Assembly (NCBI GenBank): GCA_964450955.1
Contig: CAYVFI010000012.1
Coordinates: forward strand, 85,549-149,548
DNA length: 64,000 nt
Origin: CAYNWT01 sp964450955
GTDB lineage: Bacteria > Planctomycetota > Planctomycetia > Planctomycetales > Planctomycetaceae
Reading direction: 5' to 3'
The position numbers and the translations under genes are program-made. Shown here in pieces: positions 1 through 9,367 of the stretch; the first letter of the stretch is position 1; each line of letters starts with the position of its first letter. Below the pieces are notes generated by a model. The model was not told where the DNA came from and searched no databases. It saw nothing but the letters and a program-made list of their open reading frames with translations.

Positions 1-2
1 GT

Positions 3-776
3 GTCGATGCCACGGCACTTAGAAACGCGTTAAGTCTGACTCAGGCTGAGTTCGCCAAACTGTCAGACGATCGCCGGTTCGCTCATTACACACGCTACCT
101 TGGCTACGCTTTGAAAAGCATCGAGGGCTGCACGATTCGAGCGCCACACGATGGACGCGTTCTGTATGCGAACAGCTGGCGCAAACGTAGCTACGGTCGG
201 GCTGAGATTGAAGAAGGTGCGGAGGTTGATTTTCGGCAGGCGATCATCAACCTGCCCGACTACAGTCGGTTCGTTGTGAAAGCCTGGACCGATGCGGCTC
301 AAATCAACAAGCTTGCCATTGGACAACCGGTTTCCGCCGTGGTCCCCGCTTTGGGCGAACGCGAATTGAAGGGAACCGTCGCTGAGATTGGTCGGTTCCC
401 AACTGTCCTGGACAAGTATCGAAATCCCGGACCAAAGTACGCCGTGACCATCGACTTCGACGACGAAGAAAACAATCTGGATGGCCTGTCACCGCGTATG
501 GATGCTGACGTCGAGATTCTGGTCATGGACCAGGACGACGTGTTGCAGGTTCCCATCGAGACGGTATTTTGGTCGGATGATGGAGCGAGAGTCGTTGTTT
601 CAGACGGAATGACGCTGTCACGCCGCAAGGTGGAACTTGGAATCAGCAACGACACCAACGTCGAGGTCGTAGACGGTTTGGACGAAGGCGAAGCACTTGT
701 GCTGGACCCGCCTTACGAATTGCTTGAGCGCCTGGAACGCGAAGAATCACAGCGACGCGACGCGCTGGCACTGTAG
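3..776 (+). CDS. HlyD-family efflux adaptor, 3' part
   Basis: The reading frame is open from the window edge, so the gene starts upstream and only the last 257 codons are seen. The visible part has a barrel-sandwich (lipoyl-like) half motif, IRAPHDGRVLYA, followed by a beta-barrel region around LPDYSRFVVKAWTDAAQINK, which is the usual order in membrane fusion proteins of RND or ABC exporters. Such proteins bridge an inner-membrane pump to the periplasm or outer membrane. The C-terminal stretch, including VDGLDEGEALVLDPP, resembles the membrane-proximal domain of the family. The N-terminal membrane anchor and coiled-coil are outside the window, and the cognate pump would be expected upstream. 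The family is fairly sure; the substrate cannot be inferred. Confidence 0.8.
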   Translation, partial: VDATALRNALSLTQAEFAKLSDDRRFAHYTRYLGYALKSIEGCTIRAPHDGRVLYANSWRKRSYGRAEIEEGAEVDFRQAIINLPDYSRFVVKAWTDAAQINKLAIGQPVSAVVPALGERELKGTVAEIGRFPTVLDKYRNPGPKYAVTIDFDDEENNLDGLSPRMDADVEILVMDQDDVLQVPIETVFWSDDGARVVVSDGMTLSRRKVELGISNDTNVEVVDGLDEGEALVLDPPYELLERLEREESQRRDALAL

Positions 777-885
777 TCGGGCCATTCTGCCGGAACACTG
801 CAGCCCTGTAAGCCTGACGGTTTGTGGTTCCATCTGATAGAATACGGCCAACTTTCTCTTCCGATTTGATCGCTTGGTTGCACCG

Positions 886-2121
886 ATGTCAGAGACACAG
901 CGGCTTGTTGTCGGGGTTCCGACAGAGACCAAAGAACACGAAACACGTGTTGCCATTTTCCCGGGTTCGGTAAGTCGGCTCGGTAAGCTTGGCTGCGACG
1001 TGCAGGTTCAGCGTGACGCGGGCGACCTGGCCGGGTTCCTGGCCGATAGCTACACAAACGCGGGAGCCACACTCGCAGACCGTGACGCGCTGGTTAACGG
1101 GTCGGACATTCTGGTGGGTGTAAACCTGCCCTGGATCGGTGGCGGCGAAGACTGTTCGGTTCTTAAAGAAGGACAGATCGTTGTTGGCTGTTGCGATCCG
1201 CTTTGGGAATCGGAAAAATTCAAGGCCGTCGCCGAACGCAACATTACGTGCTTCGCCCTGGAACTGCTGCCGCGCATCACGCGGGCTCAAAGCATGGACA
1301 TTCTTTCGTCCATGGCCACATGCGCCGGGTACAAAGCCGTGCTGCTGGCGGCTCAGCATTCGAACCGCCTGTTTCCGATGCTCATGACGGCGGCGGGAAC
1401 CGTGAAGCCGGCGAAGGTTCTGATTATTGGCGCGGGAGTGGCGGGGCTACAGGCCATCGCAACCGCCAAACGGCTGGGCGCGGTGGTGTCGGCGTATGAC
1501 GTGCGCCCGGCGGTGAAGGAACAAGTCGAAAGCCTGGGCGGAAAATTCGTTGAACTGGATTTGAAGACGGCGGAATCAGAATCCAGTGGCGGCTACGCCA
1601 AAGAGATGGACGAAGAATTCTACAAGCGGCAGCGCGAGGAAATGGCGAAGCTGGTCGCCGACCAGGATGTTGTGATTACGACCGCCGCGATTCCCGGCAA
1701 GCAGTCGCCGCTGTTGGTGACCACGGAAATGGTAGAAGGCATGCAGCCTGGTTCCGTGATTGTCGATCTGGCAGCCGAACGCGGCGGTAATTGCGAACCA
1801 ACGCTGTGCGATGCAGAAGTACGACACAACGGTGTGTTAATTCTGGGACCATCGAATCTGCCCGCGACGGTTCCTCTGAATGCCAGCGAGATGTTCTCGC
1901 GAAACGTGACCAACTTCCTGGCCAGCATCGTCAAAGACGGGAAGATTGAAATTGATCAAACGGACGAAGTAATCGCCGGCACGCTGGTGACTTACAAAGG
2001 CCAAATTGTCCATCCGCGCGTGCGAGCGTTGTTGGAGATGCCACCATTGGAACCGCCGGAGCCTGAACCAGAGCCCGAGCCGGAACCAGAACAGGAGCGG
2101 AGGATTCCCCTTGCTGAATAA
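886..2121 (+). CDS. pntA: NAD(P) transhydrogenase alpha subunit, part 1 (NAD domain)
   Basis: This is the soluble NAD(H)-binding domain I of the proton-translocating transhydrogenase, which couples hydride transfer between NADH and NADP+ to the proton gradient. The N-terminus GVPTETKEHETRVAIFPGSV and the Rossmann motif GAGVAGLQAIATAKRLGAVV with the following DVR are typical of PntAA/AlaDH-PNT proteins. I chose the ATG at 886; a TTG in frame at 874 is less likely. The last ~25 residues are an unusual Glu-Pro repeat tail (PEPEPEPEPEPEQE) that the enzyme core does not need and which may be a flexible linker. The gene is the first of three: the membrane part of PntA overlaps its 3' end by 11 bases and pntB follows. 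The alpha subunit is therefore split, as in Rhodospirillum-type enzymes. Confidence 0.95.
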   Translation: MSETQRLVVGVPTETKEHETRVAIFPGSVSRLGKLGCDVQVQRDAGDLAGFLADSYTNAGATLADRDALVNGSDILVGVNLPWIGGGEDCSVLKEGQIVVGCCDPLWESEKFKAVAERNITCFALELLPRITRAQSMDILSSMATCAGYKAVLLAAQHSNRLFPMLMTAAGTVKPAKVLIIGAGVAGLQAIATAKRLGAVVSAYDVRPAVKEQVESLGGKFVELDLKTAESESSGGYAKEMDEEFYKRQREEMAKLVADQDVVITTAAIPGKQSPLLVTTEMVEGMQPGSVIVDLAAERGGNCEPTLCDAEVRHNGVLILGPSNLPATVPLNASEMFSRNVTNFLASIVKDGKIEIDQTDEVIAGTLVTYKGQIVHPRVRALLEMPPLEPPEPEPEPEPEPEQERRIPLAE

Positions 2122-2488
2122 CCTGATATTACTGGCCCAAATCGGCCAGGACACAGCAAACAGTCTCGCCCCTGTCGGCGGTGAACCATCCGGAGAACCG
2201 GCCAGCGATCTGACCAAGCTGTTCCTGTACTTCACGGTCTTTGTGCTGGCGGTGTTTGTCGGCTTTGAGATTATCACCAAAGTTCCGCCGACGTTGCACA
2301 CGCCGCTGATGTCGGGGTCGAACGCGATTTCCGGCATCACACTGATCGGCGCGATGGTGATGAGCGGTTCGGGTCAGGGTGGATTCGCGACATTCCTCGG
2401 CTTCCTGGCAATCGTGTTCGCAACCATGAACGTGGTCGGCGGGTTCCTTGTGACTCATCGCATGCTTGAGATGTTTCAGAAAAAGTAA
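2111..2488 (+). CDS. pntA: NAD(P) transhydrogenase alpha subunit, part 2 (membrane)
   Basis: This small membrane subunit carries the N-terminal part of transmembrane domain II, with three or four hydrophobic segments such as LFLYFTVFVLAVFVGFEII. It contains the family signature TPLMSGSNAISGI. The likely start is the TTG at 2111, preceded by a good GGAGG ribosome-binding site inside the 3' end of the upstream gene. It overlaps that gene by 11 bases, which suggests translational coupling. Upstream ATGs in the frame lie deep inside the previous gene and give non-homologous residues. About 125 residues is longer than the usual ~100 because of a polar N-terminal extension (DTANSLAPVGGEPSGEPAS). 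It works with PntB in the inner membrane to form the proton channel. Confidence 0.9.
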   Translation: MLNNLILLAQIGQDTANSLAPVGGEPSGEPASDLTKLFLYFTVFVLAVFVGFEIITKVPPTLHTPLMSGSNAISGITLIGAMVMSGSGQGGFATFLGFLAIVFATMNVVGGFLVTHRMLEMFQKK

Positions 2489-2539
2489 CGGCACCGATTT
2501 CTTCTGCACCCTGCGTCCCGCACCACGGATGAGCATCTG

Positions 2540-3952
2540 ATGTTACTTGCTGCTGTACCTTCACCATTGGTTTTGTCTGCCTACCTGGTCTCGGCTGTCC
2601 TGTTCATCCTCGGCCTCAAAGGACTCACGCGCCCCCGAACCGCCGTGCGCGGAAATACATTGGGGGCAGCCGCCATGTTGCTGGCGGTCGTGGTGACATT
2701 GTTTGATAACCAGGTCACCAGTTGGAACGTCATTCTGTTCGGCATTGCCGTCGGTTCGGTCATCGGCGTGATCATGGCGCAGCGAATTGCGATGACTGAC
2801 ATGCCACAGTTGGTGGCGTTGTTTAACGGGCTGGGTGGCGGTGCTTCGACACTTGTCGCGGCGTCGTACCTGGCGGGAAAGGATCACGCTGATTCCGTTC
2901 TCGCCGGGATTTGCAAAATGGATGTGCTGACCGCAACCGCCGCATCGGGACTAATTGGAGCCATCACGCTGGCAGGAAGCATGATTGCTTTTGCGAAGTT
3001 ACAAGGCCTCAAATCCGTCAAGGATGTCCGGTTCGAAAACCAACAACTTATCAACGCCGGTCTGGCAGTGGCATGCGTCGCGCTGTGTGTCGTTCTTGTA
3101 GTTTATCCCGGCTGGGCGAACCTTTGGTTCTGGCTGATGGTCGCAGCGGCCCTGGTTTTGGGTGTCTCACTGGTCATCGGGATTGGTGGAGCCGACATGC
3201 CGGTTGTCATCGCGTTGTTGAATTCGTACTCCGGAATCGCCGCATCGATGACCGGCTTCGTGCTGGGCAACAACCTGCTCATCATTGCCGGTTCACTTGT
3301 TGGAGCATCAGGGCTCATCCTGACACAGATTATGTGTAAGGCCATGAACCGGTCACTAACCAATGTGCTGTTCGGAAAAATCGAGGTCTCTGAATCGGCC
3401 GGCGATGACGAAAATGTCTACGCCAACGTGAAGTCATCGTCACCCGAAGAAATCGCGATGATGCTGGAAATCGCGCAGAAGGTTCTCATTGTTCCCGGCT
3501 ACGGTATGGCGGTGGCGCAGGCTCAACACGCGGTTCGCGATTTGGCCAACGGCCTCGCTGAACGCGACATCGAAGTCGAATACGGAATCCATCCCGTCGC
3601 CGGTCGCATGCCGGGACACATGAATGTGCTGCTGGCCGAAGCCAACATTCCCTACGAACAATTAAAGGAAATGGATGAAGTGAACTCGTCCATGGACCGC
3701 GTCGATGTTGCCATCGTTCTGGGTGCCAACGACGTGGTGAACCCGGTCGCTCGCGAACCCGGCAGCCCGATTGCCGGCATGCCGATTATCGATGTCGATA
3801 AAGCGCGGACCGCGGTCGTTGTGAAGCGAAGTCTGAGTCCGGGTTTCGCAGGAATTGCGAACCCACTTTTCGCAGCAGACAACTCGCTGATGTTATTTGG
3901 AGACGCTCGCGAGATGGTGACCGAGATTCTTAAAGCGCTTCAGGAAGGCTGA
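2540..3952 (+). CDS. pntB: NAD(P) transhydrogenase subunit beta
   Basis: PntB carries the rest of the proton channel and the NADP(H)-binding domain III. The 470-residue length matches the family (about 460). The first ~280 residues hold many transmembrane helices, including GLGGGASTLVA and LLNSYSGIAASMTGF. From about residue 310 comes the NADP domain with VPGYGMAVAQAQHAV, then GIHPVAGRMPGHMNVLLAEA and VLGANDVVNPVA, all hallmark motifs. The ATG at 2540 follows the previous gene by 51 bases. It completes the three-gene pnt operon, which generates NADPH in the cell at the expense of proton motive force. Nothing appears truncated. Confidence 0.96.
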   Translation: MLLAAVPSPLVLSAYLVSAVLFILGLKGLTRPRTAVRGNTLGAAAMLLAVVVTLFDNQVTSWNVILFGIAVGSVIGVIMAQRIAMTDMPQLVALFNGLGGGASTLVAASYLAGKDHADSVLAGICKMDVLTATAASGLIGAITLAGSMIAFAKLQGLKSVKDVRFENQQLINAGLAVACVALCVVLVVYPGWANLWFWLMVAAALVLGVSLVIGIGGADMPVVIALLNSYSGIAASMTGFVLGNNLLIIAGSLVGASGLILTQIMCKAMNRSLTNVLFGKIEVSESAGDDENVYANVKSSSPEEIAMMLEIAQKVLIVPGYGMAVAQAQHAVRDLANGLAERDIEVEYGIHPVAGRMPGHMNVLLAEANIPYEQLKEMDEVNSSMDRVDVAIVLGANDVVNPVAREPGSPIAGMPIIDVDKARTAVVVKRSLSPGFAGIANPLFAADNSLMLFGDAREMVTEILKALQEG

Positions 3953-4387
3953 GCCTACTCTCACCGGATGTCGCTCGGGCACACCGTTATCGAAGCCCGA
4001 AGGCAGGCAGTTCTGAACTGCATCTGACGGTCGCCGAGCTATCGGCAAGGTTCCGGGACACCGTCGTGAGTCGCGACAAAACGGTTCCACAGGGTTCCCC
4101 ACCGCCACCTGGTTGGTCAGGCTGTCGCCCGGTGCATGCCCGCGCAGATATCCAGGTGTGCGCGGATAGGCCTGGCAGAATCGACGACTGTCCATCGCTG
4201 TTTTGGCTAATCTTAGCCGTTTTGGCCGGATCGGCTCAGTCCGAACATGGTGAAATGGAACAACCGGCCGTCGCAGCCCCGCGTCCACAGCACCAGTGAA
4301 TCTTTCACCAGTCTCATGCTTCCTGGATTGATCGTGCAAAGACACGTGCCGCCAACGATAATCGCCCGAACCAAATGAACAACGGGG
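3953..4387. other. Intergenic region, no gene recognised
   Basis: This 435-base spacer separates pntB from the DUF1592-type gene. Short open frames on both strands show no recognisable protein features. The only structure I see is a small hairpin around 4207..4222 (GGCTAA facing TTAGCC) followed by GTTTT, which might be a weak terminator for the pnt operon. Confidence 0.4.
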
Positions 4388-4393
4388 TTGGTG

Positions 4394-6829
4394 GTGAAAA
4401 TCGTCTGTAGCGTCATTTTGCTAAGCCTATGCTGGTTCTCGCCATCAGCCTACGCGTCAACAGTTGCGCTTGCCGCACAAGCAGGTTCGTCGCGACTGTT
4501 TCTAAAGAGCCTATGTGTCGATTGTCACTCGGGTGACGACGCAGAAGCGGGCTTCGATATCGCCGGCCTGAAATTGGATGGGAACGATCCGGCAAACCTG
4601 GACCGATGGGTCAAGCTGCTGGACCGAGTCGAACTCGGCGAGATGCCACCGCCCGAAACCGACCAACCGTCAGCCACTGAACGCAAGCACTTTGTCACCA
4701 GTCTGAAGCGTGAATTGCTAACTGTGAATCGTCAGCGTTACGCGGCAATGGGACGAACCACAATCCGGCGACTGAATCGATACGAGTACGAACGCACGGT
4801 CCAGGACCTGCTGGGAGTCACTGTCCCGCTGGCTCATCTGCTTCCGGAAGACACTCCGCTGCACGGCTTCGACACTGTTTCCGACGCACTGCGATTTTCC
4901 TCGTTGCACATCGACAAATATCTAAACGCCGCAGACGCCGCCGTTCATGCGGCTTTGCGATTCACCGAAGAACCGAAACGGATCGACCAGCGGTTCAACT
5001 TTTCTGAACAGGAAGGCATCCGTCGGAATGTGAACCAGGCAAACTCAGTCGTTCGCAACATGGGTTACGGAGCGGTCCTGTTTTCCGACTCGTCGTACAT
5101 CTCCAAAATTCACGGCCTAAATATCGCACACGGCGGCATGTACCGCATCAGAGCCAGGGGGCAGGCGTTTCAAAGTGTGAAGCCGGTCGTCATGCGATTG
5201 CACGCGGGTGATTACAAATCCGGAACCGTCCGCATGCTGGGATTCTTCGACATGCCGCACGACAAACCGCGCGAAGTCGAACTGCTGACGCGCCTGGAAT
5301 ACAACAACTACCTGTATCCTACTCCGGACGATCTGGTCGCCGACAAAAGCAACCAGGGTGTCTGGAACGTCGGAGCGTTAAACTTCCGTGGTTCGGGCCT
5401 GCTGGTCGAATGGGTCGAAATCGAAGGCCCCATCCACTGGCAATGGCCGCCGGCAAGTGTCAAGACATTACTGGCCGACACACCCATTGAACGGCTTGAA
5501 CAAAAGCAGTGGATCAACGACGAAACCGTCGTGTTCGAACCGCGTCCACCGGACCCGGAAGCATCCATAAGAAAACTGCTGCCCGACTTTGCCGAGCGCG
5601 CGTTTCGGCGGCCGTTGGAACCCGGCGGCGCTGATCGCTACATCACGCTGGCTTTGGCCGCGATGGAAAACGGCCATTCCTTTAAAGACGCCATGCGTGT
5701 CGGTGCGAAGGCGATTTTGACTTCGCCCCGATTCCTGATTCTGGACGAATCACCGGGCAGGCTGGACGGCTACGCTTTAGCCGCGCGGCTTTCGTATTCG
5801 TTTTGGGGAACCATGCCGGACGCCGAACTACGCCAACTGGCAGCCACCGGCGAACTGACCACTTCGGAAGTTCTGCGTCAACAAACCGAACGCCTGCTTA
5901 ATGACGATCGCGCGAAGGCGTTCGTACAGAGTTTCGTGGGGCAGTGGCTGGATTTGCGAAGCATCGACAACACGAGTCCGGACAAGCGACTGTATCCGGA
6001 GTTCGACGAAATCCTGAAGGTGTCGATGGTCGGCGAAACGGAAAGCTTCTTCGCCGAGCTTCTTAATAACGACCTGCCGGTTCGAAACTTTATCGATTCC
6101 GACTTCAGCATGCTGAACCGCCGACTGGCCGAACACTACGACATCACCGGGGTCGAAGGACAGACGCCCAAACGCGTGAAGCTGCCGGCACATTCACAGC
6201 GAGGCGGCGTGATGACACAGGCGTCCGTTTTGAAAGTCACTGCCAACGGAACGGTCACCTCACCCGTCTCGCGCGGTTCGTGGGTCATGGCACGGTTGCT
6301 TAACCAGCCACCGTCTCCGCCGCCACCAACAGTCGGTTCCATCGAACCCGATACACGCGGCGCGACGACGGTTCGTGAGCAACTGGCAAAGCACCGCAGC
6401 GACGCCAGTTGCAACACCTGCCACGCCACCATCGATCCACCCGGCTTTGCTTTGGAAAGCTTCGACGTCATCGGCGGCGCGCGGTCTCGTTACCGATCGA
6501 AAGAAAAAGGTAAACGGGTTCGGCACAAACTACGCGGGCGTGAAATCTGGGAATACAAAATTGGCCCCATCGTCGATTCCGCCGGCCAGTTGGAATCGGG
6601 CGAACGGTTTACGGACATTCGCGAGTTCAAACGGTTACTGATGTTGCAGCACGAAGATGTCGCTCGTAGCGTCGTGGCCAATCTGATGGTTTACATGACC
6701 GGCCATCAAATCGAAATCGCCGACAGAGACACCATCCAACGAATTCTGGCCAGCACAAAAAATACCGAACACGGTCTGCGAAGCCTGGTTCATGCCGTCG
6801 TGCAAAGCAATCTGTTCAGGAACAAGTAA
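4394..6829 (+). CDS. Planctomycete cytochrome-like DUF1587/1592/1588/1585 protein
   Basis: This large exported protein (about 811 residues) is of the planctomycete type that strings DUF1587, DUF1595, DUF1592, DUF1588 and DUF1585 domains together. A signal peptide is clear when the GTG at 4394 is used (KIVCSVILLSLCWFSPSAYA); GGGG six bases upstream supports this start over the nearby TTG/GTG codons. Two CXXCH haem-binding motifs are visible: CVDCH near residue 40 and CNTCH near residue 672. RRLNRYEYERTVQDLLG is the DUF1587 signature. Function is not established; c-type haem and periplasmic location suggest electron transfer or oxidation of a carbon substrate. It overlaps the next gene by one base (TAATG). 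That gene is a DUF1552 protein, its constant partner in planctomycetes. Confidence 0.9.
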   Translation: MKIVCSVILLSLCWFSPSAYASTVALAAQAGSSRLFLKSLCVDCHSGDDAEAGFDIAGLKLDGNDPANLDRWVKLLDRVELGEMPPPETDQPSATERKHFVTSLKRELLTVNRQRYAAMGRTTIRRLNRYEYERTVQDLLGVTVPLAHLLPEDTPLHGFDTVSDALRFSSLHIDKYLNAADAAVHAALRFTEEPKRIDQRFNFSEQEGIRRNVNQANSVVRNMGYGAVLFSDSSYISKIHGLNIAHGGMYRIRARGQAFQSVKPVVMRLHAGDYKSGTVRMLGFFDMPHDKPREVELLTRLEYNNYLYPTPDDLVADKSNQGVWNVGALNFRGSGLLVEWVEIEGPIHWQWPPASVKTLLADTPIERLEQKQWINDETVVFEPRPPDPEASIRKLLPDFAERAFRRPLEPGGADRYITLALAAMENGHSFKDAMRVGAKAILTSPRFLILDESPGRLDGYALAARLSYSFWGTMPDAELRQLAATGELTTSEVLRQQTERLLNDDRAKAFVQSFVGQWLDLRSIDNTSPDKRLYPEFDEILKVSMVGETESFFAELLNNDLPVRNFIDSDFSMLNRRLAEHYDITGVEGQTPKRVKLPAHSQRGGVMTQASVLKVTANGTVTSPVSRGSWVMARLLNQPPSPPPPTVGSIEPDTRGATTVREQLAKHRSDASCNTCHATIDPPGFALESFDVIGGARSRYRSKEKGKRVRHKLRGREIWEYKIGPIVDSAGQLESGERFTDIREFKRLLMLQHEDVARSVVANLMVYMTGHQIEIADRDTIQRILASTKNTEHGLRSLVHAVVQSNLFRNK

Positions 6830-8091
6830 TGACAACCAATCAACAACGCCGCCGTTTTTTGCAGGCCGCCGGAGTGGGACTCGCCCTGCCCCTGCTGGAT
6901 CGGTTCGCGCCGAAGGCGATTGCAAACGCGACTGATGACCCGCCGCGACGGATGGTCTTCATTTGTTCGAGCCTCGGTTTTCACGGACCAAACGTGTTTC
7001 CTGAGAAAACCGGTGAGAACTACGAATCGCCTAAGTACTTAAAACTGCTGGAAGAACACCGCAAAGAATTCACAGTATTCTCTGGCTTGTCACACCCCGA
7101 ACAAGCAGGCGCCGATGGACACTCGTCTGAGAAAACATGGCTGACGTCTGCTCCCAATCCCGGCCTGGGCGGGTTCCGAAATTCAATTTCAGTAGATCAG
7201 TTTGCGGCTGAAAAACTTGGCTACGTCACGCGATATCCATCGCTGGTTCTGGGAACACACCACGGCAGCCAGGCCTACACACGCAGCGGTGTCATGATCC
7301 CCGCAAACCCTTTCCCATCGAAAGTATTCGCGCAGCTATTCCTGAAGGGCACCGACCAGGAACTCAAAGCACAAATTCAAAAACTGAAGGACGGGCAAAG
7401 CATTCTGGACGCCGTCGCGGGTGAAGCGAAGCAGCTTAGTAAGCGTAGCAGTTCTGCCGACCGAAGCCGTCTGGACGAATATTTTCAGTCGGTCCGTGAA
7501 ATGGAAAATCGGCTGGTTCAGGCAGAATCGTGGGTCAAAAAACCGAAGCCAAACATCGAAGCCAAACCACCGCAGGACATTAGTGACGCCAACGATTTGA
7601 TCGGCCGCATGAAACTGGTGTTCGATCTGGTTCCACTGGCATTGCAAACAGATTCCACCCGAGTGATCTCAATCCTGGCGCACGGACGCAACGATGTCCC
7701 GAAGGTGAATGGTGTTTCTATCGATCACCACAACCTTTCGCACCACGGCAAAGACCCGGAAAAGATCCGCCAGCTGGAACTCATCGAAAAAGCACAGTTC
7801 GAAACCTTCGGCACACTCATCGGCGCACTCAAGGCGAAGGAAGAAGCGGGCAAACGGCTGATCGATAGCACGTCCGTTGTGTTCGGAAGCAACCTTGGCA
7901 ACGCGAACGCCCACGATTGGCACAACCTGCCAATCGTCCTCGCCGGCGGAGGGTTCAAACACGGCCGCCACGTTGGCTACGACAAAGATAACAACACGCC
8001 GCTGGCAAACCTGTTCCTTACCCTGCTGCAAAAGCAGGGCATTGAAGCCGACAGATTCGGGTCCAGCAGCGGAACCCTGACACTAAGCTAA
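6829..8091 (+). CDS. DUF1552 domain protein, Tat-exported
   Basis: A 420-residue protein with a twin-arginine type N-terminus (QQRRRFLQAAGVGLALPLL) and a DUF1552 body, recognisable by RRMVFICSSLGFHGPNVFP and by DSTSVVFGSNLGNANAHDWHNLPIVLAGG near the C-terminus. Related planctomycete proteins belong to the alkaline-phosphatase-like DUF1501 group and are thought to act in the periplasm. Tat export implies a folded, probably metal-bound protein. The start codon shares one base with the upstream stop codon, so the two are translationally coupled and presumably work together. The substrate is unknown. Histidine-rich stretches such as SIDHHNLSHHG could bind metal, but that is inference. Confidence 0.88.
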   Translation: MTTNQQRRRFLQAAGVGLALPLLDRFAPKAIANATDDPPRRMVFICSSLGFHGPNVFPEKTGENYESPKYLKLLEEHRKEFTVFSGLSHPEQAGADGHSSEKTWLTSAPNPGLGGFRNSISVDQFAAEKLGYVTRYPSLVLGTHHGSQAYTRSGVMIPANPFPSKVFAQLFLKGTDQELKAQIQKLKDGQSILDAVAGEAKQLSKRSSSADRSRLDEYFQSVREMENRLVQAESWVKKPKPNIEAKPPQDISDANDLIGRMKLVFDLVPLALQTDSTRVISILAHGRNDVPKVNGVSIDHHNLSHHGKDPEKIRQLELIEKAQFETFGTLIGALKAKEEAGKRLIDSTSVVFGSNLGNANAHDWHNLPIVLAGGGFKHGRHVGYDKDNNTPLANLFLTLLQKQGIEADRFGSSSGTLTLS

Positions 8092-8137
8092 GCAGGAACC
8101 GTGGCTGCTGACTGGCTGGTGGTCCCTGCGCCAATCA

Positions 8138-9367
8138 TCACGGTTCCCACCGCCGCGCGAATACGCGGGCGGCGATCATCATTACCACGCTGGCGCCCAG
8201 TAAGACCAGCACCTGCGGCCACACTTCAAACACAGGCCGATCGCGCCAGAAGATCTTCTCGAAACCTTCCAGAGACCAGGCGTTGAATGTGATCAGACCG
8301 AACTGTCGCATGTCTTCGCTCATGATGTAGCGAGGAACCATACTGCCGCCCAATGCGGACATGGTCAAAACCACAATCAGTGCGACGCCGTTTAGCTGTG
8401 TTCTTGAACGGCAAAGTGTCGCCAGCAGAATTGCCAGGCTGGCTGCTGCTGCGGCTGTCGGAATCGCCATCGCAAAGAATCCTGGCAGGTGCTGTAAGAA
8501 CTCAACTCCGAAAATTAGTTGAGCCCACGCAAACATCACCACCAGTTGCAGTAGTCCAATGGCCGCGATGAAAAGCCACTTGCCCGTTAACAGTTGCGTG
8601 ACCGATAGCTGGCTGCTGAGCAATCGTTCCAGCGTCCCCGCTTCCTGTTCTTCCAACAACGTCGCCCCGGCACCACTGGCGCTAAACAGGACAAACAGTA
8701 CGGCGATACCTGCGGCGTACATCGAAATTCGTGGGTTCACTTTGTCGCTGGCAAGCACGTCCTCGACAACAACAGCGTTCTCCAGCGAACTGTCCTCTGT
8801 CTGCTGAGTCAGCTGCTGCAATTTCTCTCTCGCTTCAGGTGGCAGCAATCCGATCCGCCGATTGGCACGTTCACGCTGAACCGTCCCGGATTCGCGACCC
8901 ATGGCCTGCCGGACAATCGCTTCAGCAAGTTGAGCCGCGATTTCATCGGAAGTATCGGCCAACAACGAAATCTTTGGGTTCTCTGCAAACATCAGAGCCT
9001 CGCCGAAACCCTGTTCGATAATGATGGCGACTTTTGCTTTCCCATCACGAACGCGTTCTCTGGCCACATCGCGCGTCAATGGGCCACTCGCCGCATCGAC
9101 TTGGTCCGGCGCCAGCGCGGCTGCTGTGGATACGTCCGTTAGTCCCTCATCAGCCTGCAGCTGTTCCATAAGCTGACGACTGATTTTTGAATCGTCTTCG
9201 TCAACCAGAAGAACCTTGACGGCAGCAGTCTGCCCACTGCCGATCCCTTTCCCAAAGATCAGCGCGAAGATGCTAAAGAAGATGACGGGCACGACGAAGA
9301 CCAGCACCAACTCCAGTGGATTGTTACGCAGTCTCAGTAAGCCAATGCGAATGACGGTTCCGATCAT
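8138..9367 (-). CDS. ABC-2 type transporter permease
   Basis: A 409-residue ABC-2 family membrane protein. It has one N-terminal transmembrane helix (LELVLVFVVPVIFFSIFALI), a large extracytoplasmic domain of about 180 residues, and five or six helices in the C-terminal half, for example the segments with AIGLLQLVVMFAWAQLIFG and ASVVMMIAARVFA. This topology fits exporters of lipids, polyketides or drugs. The motif EEQEAGTLERLLSSQ is typical of ABC2_membrane_3 proteins. Its start overlaps the stop of the upstream ATPase gene by 4 bases, so the pair forms one transporter. It is the last gene of the minus-strand carotenoid operon and may export or position a product of that pathway. Confidence 0.9.
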   Translation of the reverse strand: MIGTVIRIGLLRLRNNPLELVLVFVVPVIFFSIFALIFGKGIGSGQTAAVKVLLVDEDDSKISRQLMEQLQADEGLTDVSTAAALAPDQVDAASGPLTRDVARERVRDGKAKVAIIIEQGFGEALMFAENPKISLLADTSDEIAAQLAEAIVRQAMGRESGTVQRERANRRIGLLPPEAREKLQQLTQQTEDSSLENAVVVEDVLASDKVNPRISMYAAGIAVLFVLFSASGAGATLLEEQEAGTLERLLSSQLSVTQLLTGKWLFIAAIGLLQLVVMFAWAQLIFGVEFLQHLPGFFAMAIPTAAAAASLAILLATLCRSRTQLNGVALIVVLTMSALGGSMVPRYIMSEDMRQFGLITFNAWSLEGFEKIFWRDRPVFEVWPQVLVLLGASVVMMIAARVFARRWEP